Below, one piece after another: positions 1 to 7,021 of a DNA stretch of 14,269 nt (the stretch's first letter is position 1; each line of letters starts with the position of its first letter). The notes under the pieces were generated by a model. The model worked only from the letters and a program-made list of their open reading frames with translations, searched no databases and had not been told where the DNA came from. Made by a program: the position numbers and the translations under genes. Origin of the DNA: a bacterium. Lineage in GTDB: Bacteria; Sumerlaeota; Sumerlaeia; MVZB01. The DNA lies in contig JAMCWS010000363.1 in assembly GCA_023480605.1 (NCBI GenBank), positions 1 through 14,269 on the forward strand, in the 5' to 3' direction.

Positions 1-84
1 GGCGGGGGGGGAAGCGCGGAAAGTCAGATGGCTCTACGTAGAATGCCGTTTATCCGATAACAAGATGGTGACCGGATGTTCCAA
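1..84. other. left-edge noncoding sequence
   Basis: I see no gene in this stretch between the window edge and the hairpin that closes the secretin operon. It is the only stretch of the window whose left neighbour cannot be judged, so a promoter or the end of another gene could lie here. Confidence 0.4.
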
Positions 85-116
85 ACGAATCCCCGGACCG
101 TGGTCCGGGGATTCGT
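85..116 (-). terminator. perfect inverted repeat downstream of secretin B
   Basis: Arms 85-99 and 102-116 are perfectly complementary (ACGAATCCCCGGACC and its complement) around a two-base centre, so the real loop is about six bases. It begins 40 bases after the stop of secretin B, the last gene of the minus-strand operon. On the transcribed strand only a short TTTGG follows the stem, so the U-tract is weak. It may act as a terminator, or as a stem that protects the mRNA 3' end. Confidence 0.6.
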
Positions 117-155
117 CAAGGCGCGGGTTTTGGTTTCATGACGGCCGCGGCGGGC

Positions 156-2015
156 TCATTGCTTGGCTTTGTCGAGCAGCCACTGATCGAACCCGAAGGC
201 GCTTTCCGGCACGGGAACGTCCTTGCCCTGGGCCAGGTCGCGCAGTTGAACGATTTCCTCGGGCGGCTGGGCGGCGGCGGCCGGACAGATCGTGAAGCGC
301 GGCGTCATGACGACGATGACTTCTTTTTCGCGCTTGGTGGTCACCTCGCGGCTGAACAGGTAGCCCAGCCAGGGGATTTCGCGCAGGAACGGCATGCCGC
401 TGGACGTTTTGACGTCCTCGGTCTTACGGATGCCGCCCAGCACAAACGGCTGGCCGTCCTTGACTTCGACCGCCGAACTGAAATAACGATGTGAAAGCAC
501 GGGCAGGCCGGCCGGGGTCAGGCCGGTCACGTCGGAGACGTCCAGGGCCACGGCCACCTCGGAGGAAAGCTGGCCGACGACGGGCAGCACCGAAAGCAGC
601 AGGCCGGCCGGCTGACTGGACTTGCGATAAGTCAGCATCCGGTCGCGGAATACTTCCAGAACCACGTCGAGCGAGACATCGGTCGCGTGCAGATCGTCCA
701 AGGTCAGGACGCCGGACTGGCTTCCCTTGTCGGTCAGGGTCTGGCGCACGCGGGCCCGCGAGGCCTCGTCGGCCCCGATCGAAGCCAGCAACGCATCGAC
801 CTTGCCGACGGCGTCGGCGACGGGCAGCTTGACCAGTTCCTCGGCCGACAGCGCGACCGCGCCGCTCTTGTAGTAGTAATCGTAAATGTCAAACAAGTGG
901 AACGACTCGAGGCTTACCGGCTCGGGGGCGGTGTCGTAGGACGACTCGAACGTGGCGAACTGGTCGACGGCGGCCAGTTGCGTGGAGGAGCCGCTACGGG
1001 CGACGAGGGTGGCCTTGTTCATGAGGCGCGCCTTGCCCTTGGCCTGAAGGAAATCCAGGTAGGCGGTGGTCAGCAACACGTTGTAGGAGCGCACATGCCC
1101 CCAGTCGGTGGCCGGCGTGGGGAGGGTGCCGGGGAAAAGGCCCATGCCAGCGGCGTCGTGGTCAAAATCCCAGAACACGAAGTCGAACAGGTTGCGGCCG
1201 GCGCTGTTCTTCCAGGACTCGAAGTCCAGACCGAGCGCCAGGTCGTTCTGAGTGTCGACCTCGTAGACGGCCACGTCGAGGGTCATCTGGTTGGGCGGCA
1301 CGTCGATTTCCTTGAGACCGAACTCGATGAGCTTTTGCAGGCAGGGCTGGTCGAAGAACAGGATGGCGTTGTTGGCGTCGTCGATCTCGCGCACGCTGTC
1401 GGGCGACGCATAAAAGCGGATCACATTGGCGATGTCGCGCGCGTCGCGATGACGGGCCGGATAATAGATCACCATGCTGCCGTCTTCGACTTCGGAAATC
1501 CAGTCCTGGTCGATTGCCGCCAAGGTCTTCATGACGTAAGGTATCTGCCAGTCGGGGCAGACGATGGCCAGGTAGTTCTTGCCGCTGACCTTGTCCTGCA
1601 GGACATCGGCGTCGCCGCCCTCCTTGCGGCAGATCGTGCGGGCCAGGCCGCGCAGCTCGCGGGGATTGGCGTGCTTGAGCGGCACCAGGGCGGTGACGAA
1701 ACCATTGACGAGGGCCTTCTGGTTGGTGCGCAAAACCCGTAGAATGCCACTGTCGGGATCAAGGTTCAATTGCTCGTTCTGGAAAATATAATTGTCGATC
1801 TGGCTGTTGGTCTGGCCTCTGCCATACTGGTTGATGCTGGAATCGGTCACCATGTCGCGGGGGCTGGGCGTGGAATCGATTTGCACGTCCTGACCGAAAT
1901 CCCGTTCCACGGCATGGGCCGGCGGCGCGGTCACGGCGCCCAGCACGCCCAACAGAAGTAGGGTTAAAAAGCGGCGCCACAAGTGGCGCGTTTTGCATGC
2001 GATGGGATGAGTCAT
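156..2015 (-). CDS. secretin B: GspD-like outer-membrane secretin with helical insert
   Basis: About 619 residues. Start chosen at 2015 because AGGAG lies 9 bases upstream (2025-2029); an in-frame ATG at 2042 has no such site and would put nine residues before the basic n-region. A signal peptide (basic RHLWRR, leucine-rich core, AHA cleavage near residue 35) exports it. Residues about 100-235 look like two small N-type periplasmic domains. From about 240 comes the secretin domain, with GLDFESWKN near 262 and the closing secretin signature near 520-575 (FVLGGI, PFLREIPWLGYLF, VIVVMTPR). Secretins form multimeric outer-membrane channels for type II/III secretion or type IV pili. A helix-rich stretch at about 355-460 interrupts the secretin core and is not matched in secretin A. 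The C-terminus ends in an FGFDQ-containing tail like the paralogue's. Which machine it serves is unknown. Confidence 0.85.
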   Translation of the reverse strand: MTHPIACKTRHLWRRFLTLLLLGVLGAVTAPPAHAVERDFGQDVQIDSTPSPRDMVTDSSINQYGRGQTNSQIDNYIFQNEQLNLDPDSGILRVLRTNQKALVNGFVTALVPLKHANPRELRGLARTICRKEGGDADVLQDKVSGKNYLAIVCPDWQIPYVMKTLAAIDQDWISEVEDGSMVIYYPARHRDARDIANVIRFYASPDSVREIDDANNAILFFDQPCLQKLIEFGLKEIDVPPNQMTLDVAVYEVDTQNDLALGLDFESWKNSAGRNLFDFVFWDFDHDAAGMGLFPGTLPTPATDWGHVRSYNVLLTTAYLDFLQAKGKARLMNKATLVARSGSSTQLAAVDQFATFESSYDTAPEPVSLESFHLFDIYDYYYKSGAVALSAEELVKLPVADAVGKVDALLASIGADEASRARVRQTLTDKGSQSGVLTLDDLHATDVSLDVVLEVFRDRMLTYRKSSQPAGLLLSVLPVVGQLSSEVAVALDVSDVTGLTPAGLPVLSHRYFSSAVEVKDGQPFVLGGIRKTEDVKTSSGMPFLREIPWLGYLFSREVTTKREKEVIVVMTPRFTICPAAAAQPPEEIVQLRDLAQGKDVPVPESAFGFDQWLLDKAKQ

Positions 2016-2024
2016 GATCCGAGG

Positions 2025-2029
2025 CTCCT
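2025..2029 (-). promoter_or_regulatory. Shine-Dalgarno that sets the secretin B start
   Basis: CTCCT on the plus strand reads AGGAG on the coding strand, 9 bases before the ATG at 2015. The upstream in-frame ATG at 2042 is preceded only by a pyrimidine-rich stretch. This favours the shorter protein with a well-formed signal peptide. Confidence 0.65.
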
Positions 2030-2056
2030 GTGATGGGTTCATGAGGGGACGGGGAT

Positions 2057-3604
2057 TCAGAACGTAGCGCCGAAATTCTGCTCGAAGCCGAACTCGGTGC
2101 GGGGGAGCACGAGCACTTCCTCGCCCAGTTGCTTTTTAATAAGCGACTTGTCCTGGGCGGTCAGATTGTCACTCCCGGCGACGACGCGCGGAGTCAGGAT
2201 GGCGACGACGACGGATTTCTGGCTCAGTGTCGTCTCGTGACCGAAGAGATAGCCGAGGACGGGCAGGGAACCGAGCACGGGAACCTTGTCGACGCTCTGG
2301 ACGCGGCGGTCGCGAATAAGGCCGCCGAAGATCACTTCGTCGCCCGGCGTAACGACCATCGAATCGGCCACCTGGCGCGAATTGAGCAGCGGCTGTCCGG
2401 CCCCGTCGTAACCCCGGATGTCGATCACCTTCATGTTCAGGTCCAGATTGAGCGTTTTCTCGCCGATGGTGGGGACCACCACGAAAGAGACGCCCGTATC
2501 GACCGCCTTGACGATCGACTGAATGGGGCGGCTGTCCTGGGGGAACTGGGCCAGCGGATAGTTGGGGTCGCTCCTGCGCCACGGGTAACGGAGGTTGCCG
2601 CCCGAGACGACGCGCCCCTGGGTGGGGAAGGTCACCGGGCCGACCGCGACCGGAGTGGTGGCGCCATCGACCAGGCGGTCGGTGCCGGGGGTGGCGACGG
2701 TGCTGTTGTCGGAGACGGCGTAGTAGAGGATGTCCTCGCCGGTGGTCAGGGTGGCCGGGGCGCGGTTGACCGCCGCCAACTTGGTCTGCGTCAGGACGTT
2801 GGCCTTGCCCTTTTCGACCAGGAAGTCGAAGAAGGCCGAGGGGTAATCGAGGTAAATGCCGCTGCCGCGGGTGTTAAAGTGGGCCTGGCCGGTGCGGCTG
2901 ATGTTGGCTTCGGCCCCGATGGCCTGCCATTGGGCCAGCACCTTGCCCGGGCCGTTTTTCCAGGCGACGAAATCCAGCCCGATGGCGGAATCGTTGTTGA
3001 CCGAAATTTCGAGTACCTTCAGGCCGATCTCGATCTGGGGGAGGGGTTTGTCAAGGATTTCCTCGAACGCGGCGGCCGTCTCGTCGGCGCCCTGGGGAGC
3101 GTCGTAGATCTGCACGGAATTGGTGGGCACGTCGGGCGACACGATGCCGGTGGCGCCGGCATAAAACGCCGCCACCGCCAGCAACTGGGGATCGGAGATA
3201 TTACGGTACTTCATCCGGTAGGTGATGTAAGCCGAACCGGGGGCGCTGTTGAGCTGCGGCCGGTCCAGGTCGCGGGCCAGCTTGCGCAGCGTGTCGAGTT
3301 GATATTCGGGGCAGATGACGACGATATACCCCCGTTCCTCGCCGGGCTTGACGAACGAATAAATCCCGCCTTCTTCGCGGCTGGTGACCGCCCAGAAGAA
3401 GTTGATCAGGTTGAAGGGATTGACGTTCTTGAACTCGAAGGCCTCGCAGACGTATCGGTTGGTCTGGGCCTTGTTCGAGGTACGCAGGATGCGCACCAAA
3501 TTGTCTTGGGGAGGCTTGGCCGCCCCGCCCGTGTCGAGGGCAAAGGCCGAAGCCGCCCCGATCACGCCAAGCAAACCTGCGAACAACAGTAGTTTTCGCA
3601 ACAT
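2057..3604 (-). CDS. secretin A: GspD-like outer-membrane secretin
   Basis: 515 residues. AGGAG lies 9 bases before the ATG (3614-3618). The N-terminus is a clear signal peptide (MLRKLLLFAGLLGVIGAASAFA, cleavage near 20-22). Residues about 35-185 resemble two small N-type domains. The secretin domain follows: a characteristic strand with GLDFVAWKN near 209-217, FDFLVEKGKANVL near 259-271, and a C-terminal signature with GDEVIFGGL near 421-429, PVLGSLPVLGYLF near 442-454 and VVVAILTPR near 465-473. It shares these landmarks in order with secretin B, 41 bases downstream, so the two are tandem paralogues and probably cotranscribed. They may build hetero-oligomeric or alternative pores; that is inference. 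A proline/glycine-rich loop at about 298-362 is specific to this copy. No lipobox, so its own N-terminus is not lipidated. Confidence 0.88.
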   Translation of the reverse strand: MLRKLLLFAGLLGVIGAASAFALDTGGAAKPPQDNLVRILRTSNKAQTNRYVCEAFEFKNVNPFNLINFFWAVTSREEGGIYSFVKPGEERGYIVVICPEYQLDTLRKLARDLDRPQLNSAPGSAYITYRMKYRNISDPQLLAVAAFYAGATGIVSPDVPTNSVQIYDAPQGADETAAAFEEILDKPLPQIEIGLKVLEISVNNDSAIGLDFVAWKNGPGKVLAQWQAIGAEANISRTGQAHFNTRGSGIYLDYPSAFFDFLVEKGKANVLTQTKLAAVNRAPATLTTGEDILYYAVSDNSTVATPGTDRLVDGATTPVAVGPVTFPTQGRVVSGGNLRYPWRRSDPNYPLAQFPQDSRPIQSIVKAVDTGVSFVVVPTIGEKTLNLDLNMKVIDIRGYDGAGQPLLNSRQVADSMVVTPGDEVIFGGLIRDRRVQSVDKVPVLGSLPVLGYLFGHETTLSQKSVVVAILTPRVVAGSDNLTAQDKSLIKKQLGEEVLVLPRTEFGFEQNFGATF

Positions 3605-3639
3605 AACCGCTTTCTCCTTTGGCTTGTCGCATTCGTACG

Positions 3640-3669
3640 CGCCGGCCGAACGGGCGATATCGGCCGGCG
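3640..3669 (-). promoter_or_regulatory. intercistronic stem-loop between lipoprotein and secretin A
   Basis: CGCCGGCCGA at 3640-3649 and TCGGCCGGCG at 3660-3669 form a perfect 10-bp stem with a 10-base loop. It lies about 36 bases upstream of the secretin A start and has no U-tract on the transcribed strand. A role in mRNA processing, stability or differential expression of the secretins relative to the lipoprotein is possible but only inferred. Confidence 0.45.
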
Positions 3670-3702
3670 GATCAAATCACGCGGGGAAAAGGGCGCCCGG
3701 GA

Positions 3703-4656
3703 CTATTTCCCTTTCCACCGATCACGCAACGGATTGAAAATCCGGGACTTCTCGGGAACCTGCACACGGCTGCGAAACTGGTCGGGCGAAAACGGACGGG
3801 CCTGGCTCCAGACCTTTCCGAAATAGGGGTCGACCAGCCAGGCGCGGACGGGAGCAGGCGCGCCCGGCGGCTGGATGTTGACCCACCAGTTGAGGAAGCC
3901 CCGGTCGTCGCGCACCAGGATGGCGTCGGTCTGACGTGCGCCGGGGGAGGAGGCGGCCGCGGGTGAGGCCGCCGTGGTCGGGCGGTCGCCGGCCAGGACG
4001 GCCACCACCGCCGAGGCCGCCGCCGTGGTGGCGCCGTCGTCGCGGGCCAGAGCCCGGGCGATGGCGTCTTCACGGATCAGCAAACCATTGAGGTAGCGAT
4101 GGGCGGCGATTTTGCTCCCCTGGATTGTAAAGGGAACCGGGCGGGCGTAAATGCGCCGGGTTCGGTCGGGGTGGGCTTCGTCGGGGATCTCGTAGACGGC
4201 CTGGAGGATGAAGTCTCCCCGCTCCATGGCGAGGGTGGTGAACACGAAAGACCGCGCCAGCGGCGCTCCAGGAGCAAGCGTGGCCGGTTGGCCCGTCTTT
4301 TCCAATTCGGAATACACCGGCTCGATCTCGACCATGGGGGGCGGTCCCCTCCGCCCCGCCGAGGGCGCCGCCGCCCCGGCCTTGTGATTCGGACGGACCG
4401 AAAATTTCAACGAGACGTGATTGAGGGACGGAAACACTTGGGGGGCCGCCTGAGGATTGGCCAGCCGCGCGGTGACGACCACGGCCTGGCCCGGAGCATA
4501 GTGCAGGGCGCTCATCTCCAGTGTGAGGGTCAGCGGTTGGGCGAGCCCGGCTTCGCCCTCGGCCACGGGCGAACGGGCGCATCCGACCGCAAGAAGCGGC
4601 ATCAAAATCAATACGACAAACAAGGGAAGATTCGGAATCGATGAAATGGTTTGCAT
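3703..4656 (-). CDS. secretin-linked lipoprotein of unknown function
   Basis: 317 residues. The N-terminus has a hydrophobic core (PLFVVLILMPLL) followed by AVGC, a lipobox placing the lipidated cysteine at residue 26, so the mature protein should be membrane anchored. Residues about 40-180 are beta-rich and resemble an immunoglobulin-like fold (for example LEMSALHYAPGQAVVVTARL), but I do not recognise a named family. Residues about 205-242 are an alanine/serine/proline-rich linker. A C-terminal domain with WWVNIQPPG and aromatic residues ends in a basic tail. There is no strong ribosome-binding site before the ATG, so the start is less certain, but the signal sequence supports it. It lies 98 bases upstream of secretin A on the same strand. 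A role as partner or assembly factor of the secretins is a guess from context. Confidence 0.7.
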   Translation of the reverse strand: MQTISSIPNLPLFVVLILMPLLAVGCARSPVAEGEAGLAQPLTLTLEMSALHYAPGQAVVVTARLANPQAAPQVFPSLNHVSLKFSVRPNHKAGAAAPSAGRRGPPPMVEIEPVYSELEKTGQPATLAPGAPLARSFVFTTLAMERGDFILQAVYEIPDEAHPDRTRRIYARPVPFTIQGSKIAAHRYLNGLLIREDAIARALARDDGATTAAASAVVAVLAGDRPTTAASPAAASSPGARQTDAILVRDDRGFLNWWVNIQPPGAPAPVRAWLVDPYFGKVWSQARPFSPDQFRSRVQVPEKSRIFNPLRDRWKGK

Positions 4657-4816
4657 GCGTTAAGCGGGTTCCGTTCGACCCTCGCGGGTCCTGGAGATGG
4701 AATACGGAGACGATACCCGCAGACACGCCGCGACGCAGGCGGGCGAGCGGGCGACTTGCCGTTGATCCGCCCCCCCCGAATCGCAATAAACCGAATCCGT
4801 GCGACGGCTAAGTTCC

Positions 4817-4850
4817 GAGCATGGAAACAATTTTCGCGAAAAGATTCAAC
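4817..4850 (-). promoter_or_regulatory. conserved upstream element, copy 1
   Basis: On the minus strand it reads GTTGAATC, ten variable bases, then AATTGTTTCCAT and GCTC. Copy 2 at 6753-6787 has the same layout, with 26 of 34 aligned bases identical and one single-base gap. Its centre contains the perfect palindrome TTTTCGCGAAAA. Read as a promoter it would be TTGAAT, a 17-base spacer and TTCCAT, only weakly like the sigma-70 consensus. It would start transcription about 155 bases before the lipoprotein gene. Some differences between copies are synonymous in a plus-strand reading frame, so a coding repeat is an alternative. Confidence 0.5.
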
Positions 4851-5123
4851 ATATTTCATGACCGACGGGGCGGTAAGAACGCATCTTGAGTTTTTTGTTG
4901 TCGTCAAAGATTGACCGAGTCCGGGAGAGCCGGCGCGCGTGTCGGATTCGGCATGCGGCATTTGTGACGAATCAGGGCTTACGTTAATCGACGGAGCCGG
5001 CCCGGAGGCCGGCCCTCCGGGTAGAAACCGATTGATGTTGTCAACACGCTCAAGACGAAACCGGGAGGCAATCGGATGAAGTAAAGATGCCTGGGTCGGT
5101 TTGGAGTGCGGGCCGCTACCCAG

Positions 5124-5155
5124 CCGTCGGGCGCCGCGCATCCGTCGGGCGCCGC
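5124..5155. repeat. two 14-bp direct repeats with 18-base period
   Basis: CCGTCGGGCGCCGC occurs at 5124-5137 and again at 5142-5155, just past the 3' end of the sulfatase gene. The core CGGGCGCCGC also forms part of the 18-bp tandem unit inside the glycosidase gene at 7726-7769. Two copies are too few to call a functional array. Confidence 0.6.
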
Positions 5156-5167
5156 CGAGTCGGCGGC
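5151..5167 (-). terminator. hairpin abutting the sulfatase stop codon
   Basis: GCCGCCGA and TCGGCGGC flank a single central base, forming a near-perfect palindrome directly after the TAA stop of the sulfatase on the minus strand. There is no U-tract, and the loop would need to open two or more pairs. It may help end the message, together with the stem-loop at 5002-5020, but this is weak. Confidence 0.3.
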
Positions 5168-6658
5168 TTACGCATCGCGGCGATATTGCCCGGAGGCGTC
5201 GAAGAAAGGTTGGTAATCCCAGCCCCATCCCCCCTGGCCCCGGGCCGCGTGGGAGGCCAAGAGCATTTTGCGGTGGCGCTGGCTGCGCAGCACCCATCGG
5301 TCCATGGCGTCGCCATCCCAATCGCGGGTGAGCGCCGCGTGCAGTTCGGCGCGCAAACCGGCGCAATCGGCCCGGCCGGCCAGGTTGACCGTTTCGTGGG
5401 GGTCGCTTTCCAAGTCGAAGAGCAGCGGTTCATGACGATGCACGTAAACATATTTATATCCGCCCCGGATGATGGCCGTCATCGAGTGGAGCAGACCTTC
5501 GCCATAGTATTCGCAGATGGCTTCGTTCTTCCAGTCGGCGCCGGCGCCTTCGAGCAGCGGCATGAGGCTGGCGCCGTCCATTTCGGCAAGCCATTCGTCG
5601 TAGTCGGCGATCCGGCCCAGGTCCAGCAGCGTCGCGCTAAGGTCGACGAGAGAAACGACCGCGTCGAGTTTCCGCCCGCCCGTCAAAACTCCGGGCCAGT
5701 GGACGATGAGGGGTACCTTGGCCGAAGGGTCGTGATAGGTGCGTTTGAACCACATGCCGTGTTCACCGAGCATTTCGCCGTGATCGCTGGTGACGACGAT
5801 GACGGTGTTTTCAAGCAAATCAAGGCGCGCCAGTTCGCCGACGACCCGGCCCACCAGGTTGTCGAAATAGGAGACCATGCCGTAATAGGAGCGGCGGTTG
5901 GCGCGGATTTCGTCGTCGGTGAGTTCGCAAAGGTGACGGCCGTGATGCACCTGAATCCATTGGTTGTAGGGATGCATGGCATCCAGTGGCATGCCGGGCG
6001 CCGCCGGCATGGGGATTTCGACCCCCTCATACATGTCCCAATAGGGCGGGGTGATTTCGAAGGGACAGTGCGGATGCGTAAAAGAAGCGCAAAGGAAGAA
6101 GGGGGAGCGCTCACGCTCGTCGGCCAGCTTGCGGATGCGTTCGAGCGTTCGGAAAAGCACCTCTTCGTCGTATTCGAGTTGCATGTTCCAGCGGCAGGCG
6201 CCGGATTTTTTGAGGCGCAGCACGCTGGTGCCGGCATTGTGATACGCGCCCCGGCTCCAGTCGGGACTCCAGACCATGCTCGAAGGATAAATATCGGTGG
6301 TCAGGCGTTCGCTGAAGCCGTGCAACTGGTCAGGTCCGATAAAGTGCATTTTGCCCGACAGGATCGTCCGGTAACCGTTGCAGCGCAGCAGGTGCATGAT
6401 GGTGGGGGCGGAAGCCGGCAACTCGACGCCGTTGTCGAAAACGCCGTTGCGCCGCGTGAGCGTTCCGGTGACGAACGACGCCCGCGAAGGGGTGCAAAGG
6501 GGCGAATTGCAGTAGCAATTGGTAAAAGCGACGCCCTGGCCGGCGAGGCGGTCGATGTGGGGCGTTTTGACGACGGGATGTCCGAGCGCGCCGACCACGT
6601 CGAAGGCCATCTGATCCGCCATGATCAACACAATATTCGGACGGGTGATCGACGTCAT
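5168..6658 (-). CDS. choline-sulfatase-like (BetC-type) sulfatase
   Basis: 496 residues; GAGGAG lies 8 bases before the ATG. It has the type I sulfatase signature CTPSR, with Cys55 as the residue expected to be converted to formylglycine by a maturation enzyme, inside SPLCTPSRASF. Metal and active-site candidates are Asp15-Gln16, Lys103 and His105 (SGKMHFIG), His195/His197 (THPH) and Asp292-His293 (TSDHGEMLGEHG). GPDQLHGF-SERLTTDIYP (109-125) and the C-terminal tail with WDYQPFFDASGQY closely match what I recall of bacterial choline-sulfatases, which release choline and sulfate from choline-O-sulfate. There is no signal peptide, consistent with the cytoplasmic location of that family. No betA, betB, transporter or formylglycine-generating enzyme gene is adjacent, so substrate assignment rests on sequence resemblance. 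Other small sulfate esters remain possible. Confidence 0.9.
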   Translation of the reverse strand: MTSITRPNIVLIMADQMAFDVVGALGHPVVKTPHIDRLAGQGVAFTNCYCNSPLCTPSRASFVTGTLTRRNGVFDNGVELPASAPTIMHLLRCNGYRTILSGKMHFIGPDQLHGFSERLTTDIYPSSMVWSPDWSRGAYHNAGTSVLRLKKSGACRWNMQLEYDEEVLFRTLERIRKLADERERSPFFLCASFTHPHCPFEITPPYWDMYEGVEIPMPAAPGMPLDAMHPYNQWIQVHHGRHLCELTDDEIRANRRSYYGMVSYFDNLVGRVVGELARLDLLENTVIVVTSDHGEMLGEHGMWFKRTYHDPSAKVPLIVHWPGVLTGGRKLDAVVSLVDLSATLLDLGRIADYDEWLAEMDGASLMPLLEGAGADWKNEAICEYYGEGLLHSMTAIIRGGYKYVYVHRHEPLLFDLESDPHETVNLAGRADCAGLRAELHAALTRDWDGDAMDRWVLRSQRHRKMLLASHAARGQGGWGWDYQPFFDASGQYRRDA

Positions 6659-7021
6659 GAAAAAGACTCCTCGGCCGGGCCTCCGTCAAACAGGTCGCCG
6701 CGAGATATCATGCCAGCCCCGGGCGGGCGCTATCGGCGCTCGGTCTCAGGCAGAGCTATGGAAGCAATTCCGCCGGCGAGATTCAACTACAAATCCCGAG
6801 CCGGGGAAACACCCTGATTCTTTACTCTTTTCACATGCGCTGCGCCTTCGCGTGAGCAACGGCAATGCCCTGCCCTGAAGGATCGAGGGGGATCAGCGCT
6901 CCGAGATAAGGAAAGCGCCGGATATCCGGGTGCATCACGCGATGGTATCATAATCGGGGCGGGGATAAGCGGGGCCTGGAGCGGGTCGGCGGCCGGGTCA
7001 TTCAACTCGCGAAGGAATGAG
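6659..7021. other. divergent intergenic region, sulfatase / DUF5335 gene
   Basis: About 360 bases between two divergent starts. It contains the second copy of the conserved element (6753-6787), placed about 95 bases upstream of the sulfatase. I see no convincing sigma-70 pair for the rightward gene; CATAAT near 6947 could be a -10 box but has no good -35. No protein or RNA gene can be supported. Confidence 0.5.
6753..6787 (-). promoter_or_regulatory. conserved upstream element, copy 2
   Basis: Minus strand: GTTGAATC, ten variable bases, AATTGCTTCCAT, then AGCTC. It matches copy 1 at 4817-4850 in order, spacing and orientation, and lies about 95 bases before the sulfatase start. The variable centre includes the palindrome CGCCGGCG in place of the TTTTCGCGAAAA of copy 1. 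The shared layout suggests that the sulfatase and the lipoprotein-secretin operon answer to the same regulator or sigma factor. This is inference from two copies. Confidence 0.5.

Larger units (their letters stand above)
4657..5167. other. intergenic region upstream of the lipoprotein-secretin operon
   Basis: Noncoding stretch of about 510 bases between the lipoprotein start and the sulfatase stop, both on the minus strand. It holds a conserved element at 4817-4850, a GC stem-loop at 5002-5020 (7-bp arms, 5-base loop), two 14-bp direct copies of CCGTCGGGCGCCGC spaced 18 bases apart (5124-5137, 5142-5155), and a near-perfect palindrome at 5151-5167. The parts nearest the element are noticeably AT-richer than the genes. 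I support no protein gene here. Confidence 0.6.

Noticed and set aside
687..3592. Plus-strand open frames over the two secretins (687-1742 and 2129-3592)
   Set aside because: Antisense to signal-peptide-bearing secretins with the family signature; compositional shadows.
4608..5366. Minus-strand open frame of 252 codons across the lipoprotein start and the intergenic region
   Set aside because: It overlaps two better-supported genes, lacks a ribosome-binding site and has Arg/Pro/Ala-rich, featureless sequence.
5087..6817. Plus-strand open frame of 576 codons over the sulfatase
   Set aside because: Antisense to a gene with a full set of sulfatase motifs and a good ribosome-binding site. No recognisable domain.
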